Source of the DNA: Spongorhabdus nitratireducens
GTDB taxonomy: Bacteria; Pseudomonadota; Gammaproteobacteria; Pseudomonadales; Endozoicomonadaceae
Assembly: GCA_947387575.1 (NCBI GenBank)
Contig: CANDOC010000002.1
Location: 312,501 to 376,500, forward strand
Direction of reading: 5' to 3'
DNA length: 64,000 nucleotides
This document shows, piece after piece, positions 37,076-45,849 of this stretch (position 1 is the first letter of the stretch; every line of letters begins with the position of its first letter). The position numbers and the translations under genes were made by a program. Below the pieces are notes generated by a model. That model was not told where the DNA came from, searched no databases, and was given only the letters and a program-made list of their open reading frames with translations.

Positions 37076-38241
37076 CAGCCTTTGGAATCCGCTTCCTTAG
37101 CAGATACAGTTGTTGATCCTGATTTTGTCTCTGCAGCTTTCTGTGTGCTGGTCGCCGGTTGGTGTGCATAAGCCTGTTTGACTTCCTGCCCCAACTGATA
37201 AACAGCCATTGCATAAAGGTTGCTGCGGTTATAACGGGTGATGACATAGAAGTTCTTCAGCGTCACCCAGTATTCCGGACCGTTTTTGCCATTAAAGCGC
37301 AGGCCTGTAGCCTTGGCGCCGGGAGCCAGAATATTGCGCGGTTTCCACCCGTACTTTTGCAATGCTCCAACCGTCTGCTTGGGAGAAGGGCCATCAGTCA
37401 GGCCTTCCTCAAAGTTACCTTTGACGTGAGCTCGTGAAGCAACCGGCTTACCCTGCTCCCAGCCATGAACACTCAGATAGTTAGCCACACTGCCAATGGC
37501 ATCAGCCGGGTCATTCCAGATATCACTGCGGCCGTTGCCACTGAAATCAACCGCGTAAACTCTAAAGCTCGAAGGCATAAACTGGGGAATACCCATGGCA
37601 CCCGCATAAGAGCCGGTCAGGGATAACGGGTCAAAACCCTGCTCGCGGGACAGGATTAACAGTTCCCGCAATTCCTTCTGGAAAAACTTGGCCCGACGCG
37701 GGTAGTTAAAGCCCAGTGTTGCCAGAGAGTCAACGACCCTGAAGCCGCCAGACTGACGACCAAAGTAGGTTTCAACGCCGATAATGCCGACAATAACCTC
37801 CGGCGGCACACCGTATTTTATGGACGCTGCGTGCAGCAGGTCAGCATACTTTTCCCAGAACTCGACACCTTTCTTGATTCGAGCATCGGTAATGAAAATA
37901 TCCCGGTAGCGATCCCATTCCATACGCTTTTCAGCAGGGCGCTCCATGATGCTGACAATGCGTTCCCGGGGTTCAATCTGTTTGAAGAGCTTTTCCAGAT
38001 AGGCACGGTCCATCTTCTGTTCCCGTACCATCTCATCAATAAATAAACGTACATCTTCACGTTCGTGGAACGCGACGGCAGCTTTTTGTTGTACTTGTTG
38101 TTGAGCACCAGCAGTTGCTTGGGTCTCGGTTCCTCCAGCCATCACCTCACCACTTGTCACTAGCAGTGAGCCGCTGACCAGAAACGGGGCCAGCCAGCTT
38201 GCCAGCCCGGGTCGCTGAACACGACTCATTGTTCCAATCAT
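37075..38241 (-). CDS. mltB: Membrane-bound lytic murein transglycosylase B
   Basis: 388-aa SLT-type murein hydrolase. The catalytic glutamate is in GIIGVETYFGR, and the family blocks GSYAGAMGIPQFMPSS and NGRSDIWNDPADAIGSVANYL are intact. The start at 38241 (MIGTMSRVQR) is chosen because an AGGTG ribosome-binding site precedes it and a signal-like segment (WLAPFLVSGSLLVTSG) follows; the frame extends to 38382 with no family similarity. A low-complexity Ser/Thr/Lys tail ends the protein. No clear lipobox is seen, so the soluble MltB form is possible. Coupled to rlpA. Confidence 0.93.
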   Translation of the reverse strand: MIGTMSRVQRPGLASWLAPFLVSGSLLVTSGEVMAGGTETQATAGAQQQVQQKAAVAFHEREDVRLFIDEMVREQKMDRAYLEKLFKQIEPRERIVSIMERPAEKRMEWDRYRDIFITDARIKKGVEFWEKYADLLHAASIKYGVPPEVIVGIIGVETYFGRQSGGFRVVDSLATLGFNYPRRAKFFQKELRELLILSREQGFDPLSLTGSYAGAMGIPQFMPSSFRVYAVDFSGNGRSDIWNDPADAIGSVANYLSVHGWEQGKPVASRAHVKGNFEEGLTDGPSPKQTVGALQKYGWKPRNILAPGAKATGLRFNGKNGPEYWVTLKNFYVITRYNRSNLYAMAVYQLGQEVKQAYAHQPATSTQKAAETKSGSTTVSAKEADSKG

Positions 38242-38578
38242 GCTTTTCTTCACCTGTTTCCGGGGTACCGGTTGTTGTAAAGGTACCGGCTTACCCATGG
38301 CTGTCTGGGTATTTTCATACCCTGTGGTTTCCTCTTTGGTGGTATACAAGCGACAACAGCCCGTGGCAGTCCACCACATCACTCATTCCACCTGAACAAA
38401 AAGCTGTAATGCTCTCATCTTCACATGGATGAAGCAGATGCAAAACCCCCAGATTGAGTTTTTACAAAACTAACATAAAGGAAGGTGAAATCTATGACAG
38501 GCGGGAAGCTGTCCGGGCCTTTGCCCGAACAGCGATTCAGATACAGAGAAAAGAGCGAAAAAGAAAATTGCTCGCACC
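38242..38578. other. Gap between rodA and mltB
   Basis: About 340 bases. Next to rodA it carries a terminator hairpin, and at 38510-38531 a second imperfect stem (TGTCCGGGC / GCCCGAACA, 4-base loop). The remainder is in-frame with mltB for 47 codons but shows no family similarity. The gap suggests that mltB-rlpA has its own promoter; I cannot identify its boxes. Confidence 0.5.
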
Positions 38579-38592
38579 TTAGCCGCGAGCAA
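38569..38592 (-). terminator. Intrinsic terminator overlapping the rodA stop codon
   Basis: On the minus strand the 8-bp stem TTGCTCGC / GCGAGCAA has a 9-base loop and is followed by TTTTCTTTTTC. The rodA stop codon (38579-38581) lies in the loop, so the last sense codons form one arm. Confidence 0.75.
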
Positions 38593-39724
38593 GCAGGTTT
38601 CTGTGAGTATGAACTGACATTAACATGCCAAAACCGGCCATCAGCGTAACCAATGACGTACCACCACGGCTGACCAGAGGTAAAGGCACTCCAACTACAG
38701 GCAGAATGCCGCTGACCATACCAATATTCACAAACAGGTAAACAAAGAATGTCAGGGTAATACTGCCTGCCAGCAAGCGCCCGAAAACAGTCTGGGCATT
38801 CATCGCAATAAACACCCCTCGCCCGATAATAAAGGCATAAATGGTCAACAGCACCAGCACTCCGGCCAGACCAAACTCTTCTGCCAGTACCGCAAGAATA
38901 AAGTCAGTATGGCTTTCCGGCAAAAAGTCGAGGTGAGACTGGGTGCCCAACAACCACCCCTTGCCATAAACACCACCAGAACCGATTGCGATCTTGGACT
39001 GGATAATATTCCAGCCGGAGCCCCAGGGGTCACTCTCAGGATTGAGGAAGGTCAGTACCCGCTGCTTCTGATAAGCCTTCATCAAATAATTCCACAGCAC
39101 CCATAGTGCCGGGATTGCAGCCAGAGCAGCGGAGAAAATTACCCGTTTTCTCAAACCTGCCAACAGCAGTACAAAGACTCCAGAAGCGCCAACCAGCAAG
39201 GAAGTACCCAAGTCCGGTTGTTTCGCGATCAGGGCAACAGGCATCGCGATAAGAATCAACGTCACCACTACCGCTTTCACACCCGGAGGCAAAACCTGCC
39301 GCGATACCCAGGCTGAAATTACAACCGGCATCACCAGCTTCAATACTTCTGATGGCTGAAAACGAAAACTGCCAAATGCCAGCCAGCGCTGGGCGCCTTT
39401 AGCACCATCACCCACCACCAGTACAGCCACCAGCATCAATACCCCTGCAGCATAAAGCCAGGGCGAGCAACGACTGAGAAATCTTGGTGACAACTGGGCA
39501 ATGCCGATCATCACAACAAAACTGATGCCCAGGTATACCGCCTGTCGAATAACCATGCTGAGGTTACGATCACTGGCACTGTAGAGCACAAATAAACCGC
39601 ACCCTGTCAGCAACAGCAACAGTGAAATTAACCAGGGATCAATATGCCACCGGGTCAGCAGCGGCGTTTGCTGCCCCAGATTATGACCGGACTCAGCCTG
39701 TCTGAGAAAATCATGCTGGCTCAT
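38579..39724 (-). CDS. rodA: Rod-shape peptidoglycan polymerase RodA
   Basis: 381-aa SEDS-family glycosyltransferase that polymerises glycan strands for cell elongation, with ten predicted helices. Conserved SEDS segments are visible: RFQPSEVLKLVMP, KQPDLGTSLLVG, FLPESHTDFILAVLAEEFG and the closing PLVSRGGTSL. Its start overlaps the mrdA stop by four bases (ATGA), which couples synthesis of the polymerase to its partner transpeptidase PBP2. Confidence 0.96.
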   Translation of the reverse strand: MSQHDFLRQAESGHNLGQQTPLLTRWHIDPWLISLLLLLTGCGLFVLYSASDRNLSMVIRQAVYLGISFVVMIGIAQLSPRFLSRCSPWLYAAGVLMLVAVLVVGDGAKGAQRWLAFGSFRFQPSEVLKLVMPVVISAWVSRQVLPPGVKAVVVTLILIAMPVALIAKQPDLGTSLLVGASGVFVLLLAGLRKRVIFSAALAAIPALWVLWNYLMKAYQKQRVLTFLNPESDPWGSGWNIIQSKIAIGSGGVYGKGWLLGTQSHLDFLPESHTDFILAVLAEEFGLAGVLVLLTIYAFIIGRGVFIAMNAQTVFGRLLAGSITLTFFVYLFVNIGMVSGILPVVGVPLPLVSRGGTSLVTLMAGFGMLMSVHTHRNLLARG

Positions 39725-41634
39725 CCGTTCTCTCCCTGGCTGGATTTCACGGCATCACTCTTTTCTGCCACTTTTTTGTCATCCATCATCCCGGGCCTCA
39801 ACAGATAGGCATCCATGACATCACGCACCAGGTTGGCTGATCCCTTGTTGTTTTCGAGAATCGCCGCGACGACAATTTTGGGGTTCCGGGTCGGAGCAAA
39901 GCCGGCAAACCAGCTGTGATCACGCTGAAACTCTTTTAGCTTTTCAGCATCATATTTTTCGCCTTGAGGAATACTCACAACCTGTGCCGTACCGGTTTTA
40001 CCAGCAATGTCATACTTTCGTTTGCGACCAATACGCCAATAGGCCGTCCCCGTCTGATCACTGACCACATCGTCCAGAGCATCAATGACCAGATCCCAGT
40101 AGGCATCATTCTGGAGTTTCACATCCCGGCTTTCCGGACGCTTCTCGACCAGATTGGAAGACATATCACTGCTGTCATCATTCAGCGGTTCATTTTTGGC
40201 CAGTCTGGGTTTTATATACTTGCCCCGGTTGGCAATCATCATGATCGCTTCTGCCAGTTGCATTGGAGTGGACAGCATATAGCCCTGACCAATGATGGCG
40301 ATAATGGTTTCACCCGGATACCAGGGCTGGTTGTACAGCGCTTTTTTCCAGATTCTTGAGGGCAGCAAACCTGGTCGCACTTCACCGAGGTCAAGCTCTG
40401 AGGTTTCACCCAGGCCAAATCTGGAAACAAAGCTGTGCATATTATCGATACCCAACTTATTGGCCTGGGCATAGAAATAGGTATCGTTGGATACGACAAT
40501 GGCTTTCTTCAGGTTCACCCAACCATGCCCCTGTCGTTTCCAGTTACGGTATTTGTGCTCGTTGCCCGGCAATCGGTAAAAGCCCGGATCAAATACCCTG
40601 TCGGAAGGAGTGACAATATTATTTTCCAATAGCGCCAGTGCCATGACCGGCTTTAATACGGAAGCAGGCGGGTATTCTCCCAACGTCGCCCTGTTGTACA
40701 GTGGTCGGTTGATATCATCCCGCAATGCACTGTAAGTCGGAGAGTCGATACCGGTTACAAACAGGTTGGGATCAAACCCTGGCGTACTGACTAATGCCAG
40801 CACACCACCGGTTTGCGGGTCGATCGCAACAACAGCTCCTCGTTTATTACCCAGCGCCTTGACCGCAGCCTCCTGCAATTCAGCATCCAGATACAGGTCA
40901 AGATTTTGCCCGGGCTCTGGCGGGACTTCTTTCAGCACCCGGAGCACCCGTCCCCGGGCATTACTTTCAACCTCCTGATAACCAGGCTTACCCATTAATA
41001 TCGGTTCGTAATACTTTTCCAGACCGATCTTGCCGATGGTATCGGTACCGCTGTAACGGCTGGCATCAACCGATTTCAACTCGCGCTCATTGATACGGCC
41101 CACATAACCAACTGAATGAGCAAAGTCTTTACCGAAGGGGTAATAACGAATAAGTCGAGCCGAGACCTCTACGCCAGATAGACGGAACTGATTAACCGCT
41201 ATTCGGGCAATCTCATCTTCGGTCAGGTTATATTTCAGCGGGACTTCTTCAAACGGGCGGCGACGACGAACCCGGTCACGGAATTTTTTAATATCGCTAT
41301 CATCGAGCGCTATCAACTCCTGCAGGGCAGCCAGCGTATGATCCATACTGTCCACCCGTTCCGGCACTACGACAAGCAGAAAACTTGGCCGGTTATAGGC
41401 CAGCAGTTCACCATGGGTGTCATAAATCAAACCCCGGGTCGGGGGCAGCGGGCGAAGGTGAATACGGTTTTCATCGGAAAGCGTTGCCAGATCATCATGC
41501 TGGTCAACCTGAAGATAGACAAGGCGTGAAATCAAAACTGCTGTCAGCAGCAACATGCAGACCAGCGCCAATAGCAGCCTGATGTTTACGATACGCCCTT
41601 CCTGGGAATAATTTTTAAATGTTTCTAATGACAT
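39721..41634 (-). CDS. mrdA: Penicillin-binding protein 2
   Basis: 637-aa transpeptidase of the elongation complex. It has one N-terminal membrane helix (residues 19-37), the PBP dimerisation region, and the active-site motifs SxxK (ASVLKPVMAL), SxN (SNDTYFY) and KTG (AGKTGTAQV). It works with RodA, encoded immediately downstream with a 4-base overlap. A strong minus-strand terminator lies about 80 bases upstream of its start, so it is probably transcribed from its own promoter rather than from rsfS-rlmH. Confidence 0.96.
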   Translation of the reverse strand: MSLETFKNYSQEGRIVNIRLLLALVCMLLLTAVLISRLVYLQVDQHDDLATLSDENRIHLRPLPPTRGLIYDTHGELLAYNRPSFLLVVVPERVDSMDHTLAALQELIALDDSDIKKFRDRVRRRRPFEEVPLKYNLTEDEIARIAVNQFRLSGVEVSARLIRYYPFGKDFAHSVGYVGRINERELKSVDASRYSGTDTIGKIGLEKYYEPILMGKPGYQEVESNARGRVLRVLKEVPPEPGQNLDLYLDAELQEAAVKALGNKRGAVVAIDPQTGGVLALVSTPGFDPNLFVTGIDSPTYSALRDDINRPLYNRATLGEYPPASVLKPVMALALLENNIVTPSDRVFDPGFYRLPGNEHKYRNWKRQGHGWVNLKKAIVVSNDTYFYAQANKLGIDNMHSFVSRFGLGETSELDLGEVRPGLLPSRIWKKALYNQPWYPGETIIAIIGQGYMLSTPMQLAEAIMMIANRGKYIKPRLAKNEPLNDDSSDMSSNLVEKRPESRDVKLQNDAYWDLVIDALDDVVSDQTGTAYWRIGRKRKYDIAGKTGTAQVVSIPQGEKYDAEKLKEFQRDHSWFAGFAPTRNPKIVVAAILENNKGSANLVRDVMDAYLLRPGMMDDKKVAEKSDAVKSSQGENG

Positions 41635-41715
41635 CAGTCAGTCGCTGGAATTTCAGAAAAAGAAGAAATGCCTGCTTTTATAAATTCTACGTAATCAATA
41701 TTCGTATATTTAAAA

Positions 41716-41749
41716 AGATGCCTGTTCAGGAAACCCGGAACAGGCATCT
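41716..41749 (-). terminator. Strong intrinsic terminator between rlmH and mrdA
   Basis: Perfect 12-bp stem AGATGCCTGTTC / GAACAGGCATCT with a 10-base loop, followed on the minus strand by TTTTTAAATA. It separates the rsfS-rlmH transcript from mrdA-rodA. Confidence 0.88.
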
Positions 41750-41839
41750 GCAGCTTCAGGTCATATCGTCTGACACGACATGACCCTCGTCAAGCCGGAG
41801 AGTTTTCCGACTTTAACTAAAAACCACTAATGGACAGCA

Positions 41840-42307
41840 TTATTTGTGGTAGGGGTGGCCAATCAGCAGGGTCCATGCCCGATACAGCTGTTCGGCAACC
41901 AACACCCGTACCAGAGGATGTGGCAGGGTCAGGGGGGACAGTGACCACAATTGCTCGGCTCGGGCAACCGCTTCGGGAGCCAGTCCTTCAGGACCACCCA
42001 GCAATATGCTGACATTACGTCCGTCTTCCTGCCAGCGCCCAGCCTGCTGTGCCAGCTGTTCAGTCGACCAGGATCGACCACCGACTTCCAGTGCGATAAC
42101 CCGGTCTCCAGGACGAATAGCTGCCAGCATTTGCTCACACTCACGCCGGCGCAAACGGGCAAGATCGCTGCCTTTTCCCCGTTTGCCTAATGGAATTTCG
42201 ACCATTTCCAGTGAAAATTCCTGCGGCAGGCGCCGGGCATATTCCTGGTAACCTTCTTCCACCCAGCGGGGCATCCGGCTACCAACTGAAATGATACGAA
42301 TACGCAT
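41840..42307 (-). CDS. rlmH: 23S rRNA pseudouridine-1915 N3-methyltransferase
   Basis: 155-aa SPOUT methyltransferase with the trefoil-knot SAM site (ILLGGPEGL) and the conserved C-terminus LIGHPYHK. It methylates pseudouridine 1915 in helix 69 of the 23S rRNA on the 70S ribosome. The start overlaps the rsfS stop by one base (TAATG), so translation is coupled. Confidence 0.97.
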   Translation of the reverse strand: MRIRIISVGSRMPRWVEEGYQEYARRLPQEFSLEMVEIPLGKRGKGSDLARLRRRECEQMLAAIRPGDRVIALEVGGRSWSTEQLAQQAGRWQEDGRNVSILLGGPEGLAPEAVARAEQLWSLSPLTLPHPLVRVLVAEQLYRAWTLLIGHPYHK

Positions 42308-42654
42308 TATTCAGCCGCTTGGGCCGCTGCTTCTTCAGTTTCCCACAGGCGTTCAAGGTCATAGAACTCACGGGTAGCCGGCAGCATGATATGGGCAACC
42401 ACATCACCCAGATCCACCAGAACCCATTCAGATTTATCGGTGCCTTCCAGACCAACAGGACGAATGCCGTGCTTCTTGCAGGCATCGATAACATTATCAG
42501 CCAGAGACTTCACATGGCGGTTGGAGGTCCCGCTGGCAATCACCATATAGTCAGTAATACTGGTCAATTGACTGACATCCAGTGCTGTAATGTCGTTACC
42601 TTTCAGCTCATCAATTGCATTGACAACCAACTGCTTGATTTCATCTGATTGCAT
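42307..42654 (-). CDS. rsfS: Ribosomal silencing factor RsfS
   Basis: 115-aa protein that binds uL14 on the 50S subunit and blocks subunit joining in starvation. Diagnostic blocks: [29 protein letters not shown] and [17 protein letters not shown] 42654 ([10 protein letters not shown]) matches the E. coli start; the frame runs 21 codons further upstream without similarity. A Glu/Ala-rich tail extends past the usual end. nadD, usually directly upstream, is missing: 198 mostly featureless bases separate rsfS from proA, with an imperfect hairpin at 42726-42765. Confidence 0.95.
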   Translation of the reverse strand: MQSDEIKQLVVNAIDELKGNDITALDVSQLTSITDYMVIASGTSNRHVKSLADNVIDACKKHGIRPVGLEGTDKSEWVLVDLGDVVAHIMLPATREFYDLERLWETEEAAAQAAE

Positions 42655-42852
42655 GAAGTTGCGGATACCTTTTTGTAATTGAGAATATGACAGCCATGAG
42701 CAGAAAATGTAGCTCATCCGGTCATATGAAAATAGCTACAGAACCTGATATAGCTGTATTTTCATAGTAAATAGCAGTTTAGCGACTCATGCCGGGAGAT
42801 TGAACCGGCACTTGCCGCAACATAGGTTCGTCACTGAAATCGGGTCTACCGG

Positions 42853-44115
42853 TTATTTCCGGATATGACCGTCACCCAGCACAACGTACTTCTGAGAAGT
42901 CAGGCCTTCCAGTCCGACAGGTCCACGGGCATGAATCTTATCGGTGGAGATACCGATCTCAGCACCCAGACCATACTCAAAACCATCGGCAAAGCGGGTA
43001 GAAGCATTGATCATGACAGAACTGGAGTCGACCTCACGCAGGAATTGTCTGGCACGGGTATAGTTCTCCGAGATCAGGGCATCCGTATGGTGCGACCCAA
43101 ACCGGTTGATATGAACGATAGCCTCAGCCATATCAGCAACCAACTTGATACTCAGAACCGGCGCCAGATATTCGGTGCTCCAGTCTTCTTCGACTGCTGC
43201 CTTGATATCGGGCAGAACAGTTTGTGCTTTCTCACAGCCCCGCAGCTCAACACCATGCTCATCATAAGCCTGCTTCAGTCTGGGCAGAATCTGCTCCGCA
43301 ATATCGGTATGAACCAGCAGAGTTTCCATGGTGTTGCAGGTGCCATAACGGTGGGTCTTGGCATTCACTGCAATATTAAAAGCCTTGTCCATATCAGCCT
43401 GGTCATCGATATACACATGACAGATACCATCAAGGTGTTTGATCACTGTCACCTTGGCGTCCTGACTGATGCGTTCAATCAGGCCCTTACCGCCACGAGG
43501 AACAATGACATCAATAAACTCTGGACGGGTAATCATTTCGCCAACGACTGCGCGGTCGGTTGTCTCGATAACCTGTACTGCATGCTCCGGCAGTCCGGCT
43601 TGCTGCAGACCGTTTCGAATACAGCTGGCAATTGCCTGATTGGAATGGATTGCTTCACTGCCACCCCGCAGAATAGTTGCATTGGATGACTTCAGGCACA
43701 GACTGGCTGCCTCGACCGTCACGTTAGGACGGGATTCATAAATAATACCGATCACACCCAGCGGAACCCGCATGCGTCCGACCTGAATACCACTGGGTAC
43801 ATAGTTCAGATCAGTAATATCGCCGACCGGATCAGGCAGGGAAGCAACCTGTTGCAGTCCTTCGATCATGGTATCGATTCGGGCTTCGGTCAGTTCCAAC
43901 CGGTCAACCAGTGCATCCGGCAGACCTTTTTCCCGGGCAACATTCATATCCTTTCGATTGGCTTCTGCCAGAGTTTCTCGGGATGCATCCAGTGCTGTGG
44001 CTATTGCTGCCAGAGCACCATTACGGTCAGCCAGTGTGGTACTGGCCATCGCCGCAGCCGCTTCTCGCGCTTGCCGGCCAACCTGTTGCATATAGCTCTG
44101 AATAGAATTTGTCAC
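42853..44115 (-). CDS. proA: Gamma-glutamyl phosphate reductase
   Basis: 420-aa NADPH-dependent enzyme of proline synthesis, making glutamate-5-semialdehyde. The catalytic cysteine is in [14 protein letters not shown], and the family start ([12 protein letters not shown]) and [17 protein letters not shown] are typical. In Pseudomonas proA is followed by nadD and rsfS; here rsfS follows directly. proB is not adjacent, which is common in this group. Confidence 0.97.
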   Translation of the reverse strand: MTNSIQSYMQQVGRQAREAAAAMASTTLADRNGALAAIATALDASRETLAEANRKDMNVAREKGLPDALVDRLELTEARIDTMIEGLQQVASLPDPVGDITDLNYVPSGIQVGRMRVPLGVIGIIYESRPNVTVEAASLCLKSSNATILRGGSEAIHSNQAIASCIRNGLQQAGLPEHAVQVIETTDRAVVGEMITRPEFIDVIVPRGGKGLIERISQDAKVTVIKHLDGICHVYIDDQADMDKAFNIAVNAKTHRYGTCNTMETLLVHTDIAEQILPRLKQAYDEHGVELRGCEKAQTVLPDIKAAVEEDWSTEYLAPVLSIKLVADMAEAIVHINRFGSHHTDALISENYTRARQFLREVDSSSVMINASTRFADGFEYGLGAEIGISTDKIHARGPVGLEGLTSQKYVVLGDGHIRK

Positions 44116-44256
44116 AGTAACTCCATCCTTATGCTGTAAGGCACGTCTTTATTTTACTCTATGAAAATGCCCGCCGGCTGTTGCAGGGGCAGGCCGATAA
44201 TAACACCAGCCCGCCCGCTACTGTGACTAATTCGTTGATTCAACGCTCAGGAGGTG

Positions 44257-45849
44257 TCAGGCAATAGGCAGAGTAAAGCTGAAGGTTGTTCCCCCTTCAG
44301 GGTTGCGATCTGCCCAAAGCTTGCCACCATGAGTCTGGATAATGGACATACAAACTGACAGTCCGATCCCCATACCATCCGACTTGGTGGTATAGAAAGG
44401 CGTAAACAGTTTTTCTTCAGCACCTTCCGCCAGGCCATGCCCCCGGTCTTTCACCGCAATTTCAACAAACTCATCATTGACGGTAACAGTTGAAATCCGA
44501 ATACCCTCTGTCTTTCCCGGCGCATCACGCATGGCTTCCATCCCGTTACGCAGCAGGTTAAGAGCGACCTGCTGAATCTGTACCGGATCGACTCTGACAG
44601 CAGGCAGGGTTTCTGCCAGTTCAGAGTGAATTTCAATGCCATTGTTACGGGCATCCACTTCTGCCAGCCTGACAACATCCTGAACCAGACGATTACAGTC
44701 CACCTTTTCCAGACAATGGTCAGGCTTTTTAACAAAGCTTCTGATTCTGGAAATAATCCCGCCAGCCCGGCGAGCCTGACTGGAGATTTTTTCCATGGCC
44801 TCAATCAGACTCTCTGTGTCCAGAGGCTCCCGCTTCATCAGTCGCTGACTAACCTGGGCATAATTTGAAATAGCAGTTAGCGGTTGATTCACTTCATGTG
44901 CAAAACCGGCGGCCATTTCCCCCATCGTACTCAGTCGTGATACGTGGGTTACTTTTTCCTGCTGAACTTTCAACTCTTCCAGAGCTTTATCCAGAGCCGC
45001 CTGTTGACGTTTTTTCTCGGTGATATCGCGGAAAACCATAACCCCGCCATTAAGGGCTTCACCGGAAAAAATTGGATTACAGGCCAATTCACAATCAAAG
45101 GCGTCACCACTCCTGTTGGCTATCAGCACATCATCTTCAGCACCGGACTCTCCTGTCGTCAGCATTTTATCCATCAGGCTTGCAACCGCGTTGTTTGCCG
45201 TACCTTGAGGTTTCAACATATCGGTTAGCGGTGCTCCGACAGCCTCGGTCTCGCTCAGCCCTGTCATGTGACAAGCGGCTGGATTAGCAAAAATAATGGT
45301 GCCTTCGGCATCAAAACCAAAGATGCCTTCACTCATGCTCTCGAGAATACGCTGGTTCTCCGCCTCCAGCTGACGGTTACGACTGGAGAGTGCCTGCTCC
45401 AAGCGGTGAATTTTTAACTGAGTTTCAACCCTGGCAATGACTTCTTCAGCCTGAAACGGCTTGGAAATAAAGTCTACCGCCCCGGTTTCAAGGCCTTTCA
45501 CCTTGTCCCGGGTATCATCCAGAGCAGACAGGAATATAACCGTAATATCTGATGTCTCCGGATCTTCTTTCAGTCGCCTGCAGACTTCATAACCATCAAT
45601 CCCCGGCATCATAATATCCAGCAGCACCAGAGCCGGCTTGCCCTTGTGAGCAATATTCAGGGCACTTTCACCATTCTTGGCCACCAGTAACTTGTAGCCG
45701 CGCCCCGACAGGGTCTGCAGCAAAACCTGCAGATTGGTCGGGTTATCGTCAACCAGCAGAATACGCTCTGGAGAATCTGTCGCCTGAGTGTCCTGCCCGT
45801 TGGTATCATTCAGTGCAGCTGACGTCTGGCCCGGGTTTTCAGAGTTCAT
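44257..45849 (-). CDS. Hybrid sensor kinase: receiver-PAS-HisKA-HATPase
   Basis: 530-aa cytosolic two-component protein. An N-terminal receiver (residues 28-145; phospho-acceptor Asp in VLLDIMMPG, Lys in ISKPFQ) is followed by a coiled linker, a PAS domain (ESMSEGIFGFDAEGTIIFAN), a HisKA domain with phospho-His in GFAHEVNQPL, and an ATPase domain (NLLRNGMEAM, DRGHGL, GMGIGLSVC). No membrane segment. It is probably a relay member controlled by its own receiver. Its start overlaps the upstream kinase gene by four bases (ATGA), which argues that the two act in one pathway. No DNA-binding regulator is nearby. Confidence 0.93.
   Translation of the reverse strand: MNSENPGQTSAALNDTNGQDTQATDSPERILLVDDNPTNLQVLLQTLSGRGYKLLVAKNGESALNIAHKGKPALVLLDIMMPGIDGYEVCRRLKEDPETSDITVIFLSALDDTRDKVKGLETGAVDFISKPFQAEEVIARVETQLKIHRLEQALSSRNRQLEAENQRILESMSEGIFGFDAEGTIIFANPAACHMTGLSETEAVGAPLTDMLKPQGTANNAVASLMDKMLTTGESGAEDDVLIANRSGDAFDCELACNPIFSGEALNGGVMVFRDITEKKRQQAALDKALEELKVQQEKVTHVSRLSTMGEMAAGFAHEVNQPLTAISNYAQVSQRLMKREPLDTESLIEAMEKISSQARRAGGIISRIRSFVKKPDHCLEKVDCNRLVQDVVRLAEVDARNNGIEIHSELAETLPAVRVDPVQIQQVALNLLRNGMEAMRDAPGKTEGIRISTVTVNDEFVEIAVKDRGHGLAEGAEEKLFTPFYTTKSDGMGIGLSVCMSIIQTHGGKLWADRNPEGGTTFSFTLPIA

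Noticed and set aside
42726-42765. Imperfect hairpin in the proA-rsfS gap considered as a riboswitch or terminator
   Set aside because: The stem is interrupted by a bulge and has no T-tract or known aptamer core; it stays unexplained.
42865-43689. 274-codon plus-strand open frame opposite proA
   Set aside because: Antisense shadow of a certain gene; no family resemblance.
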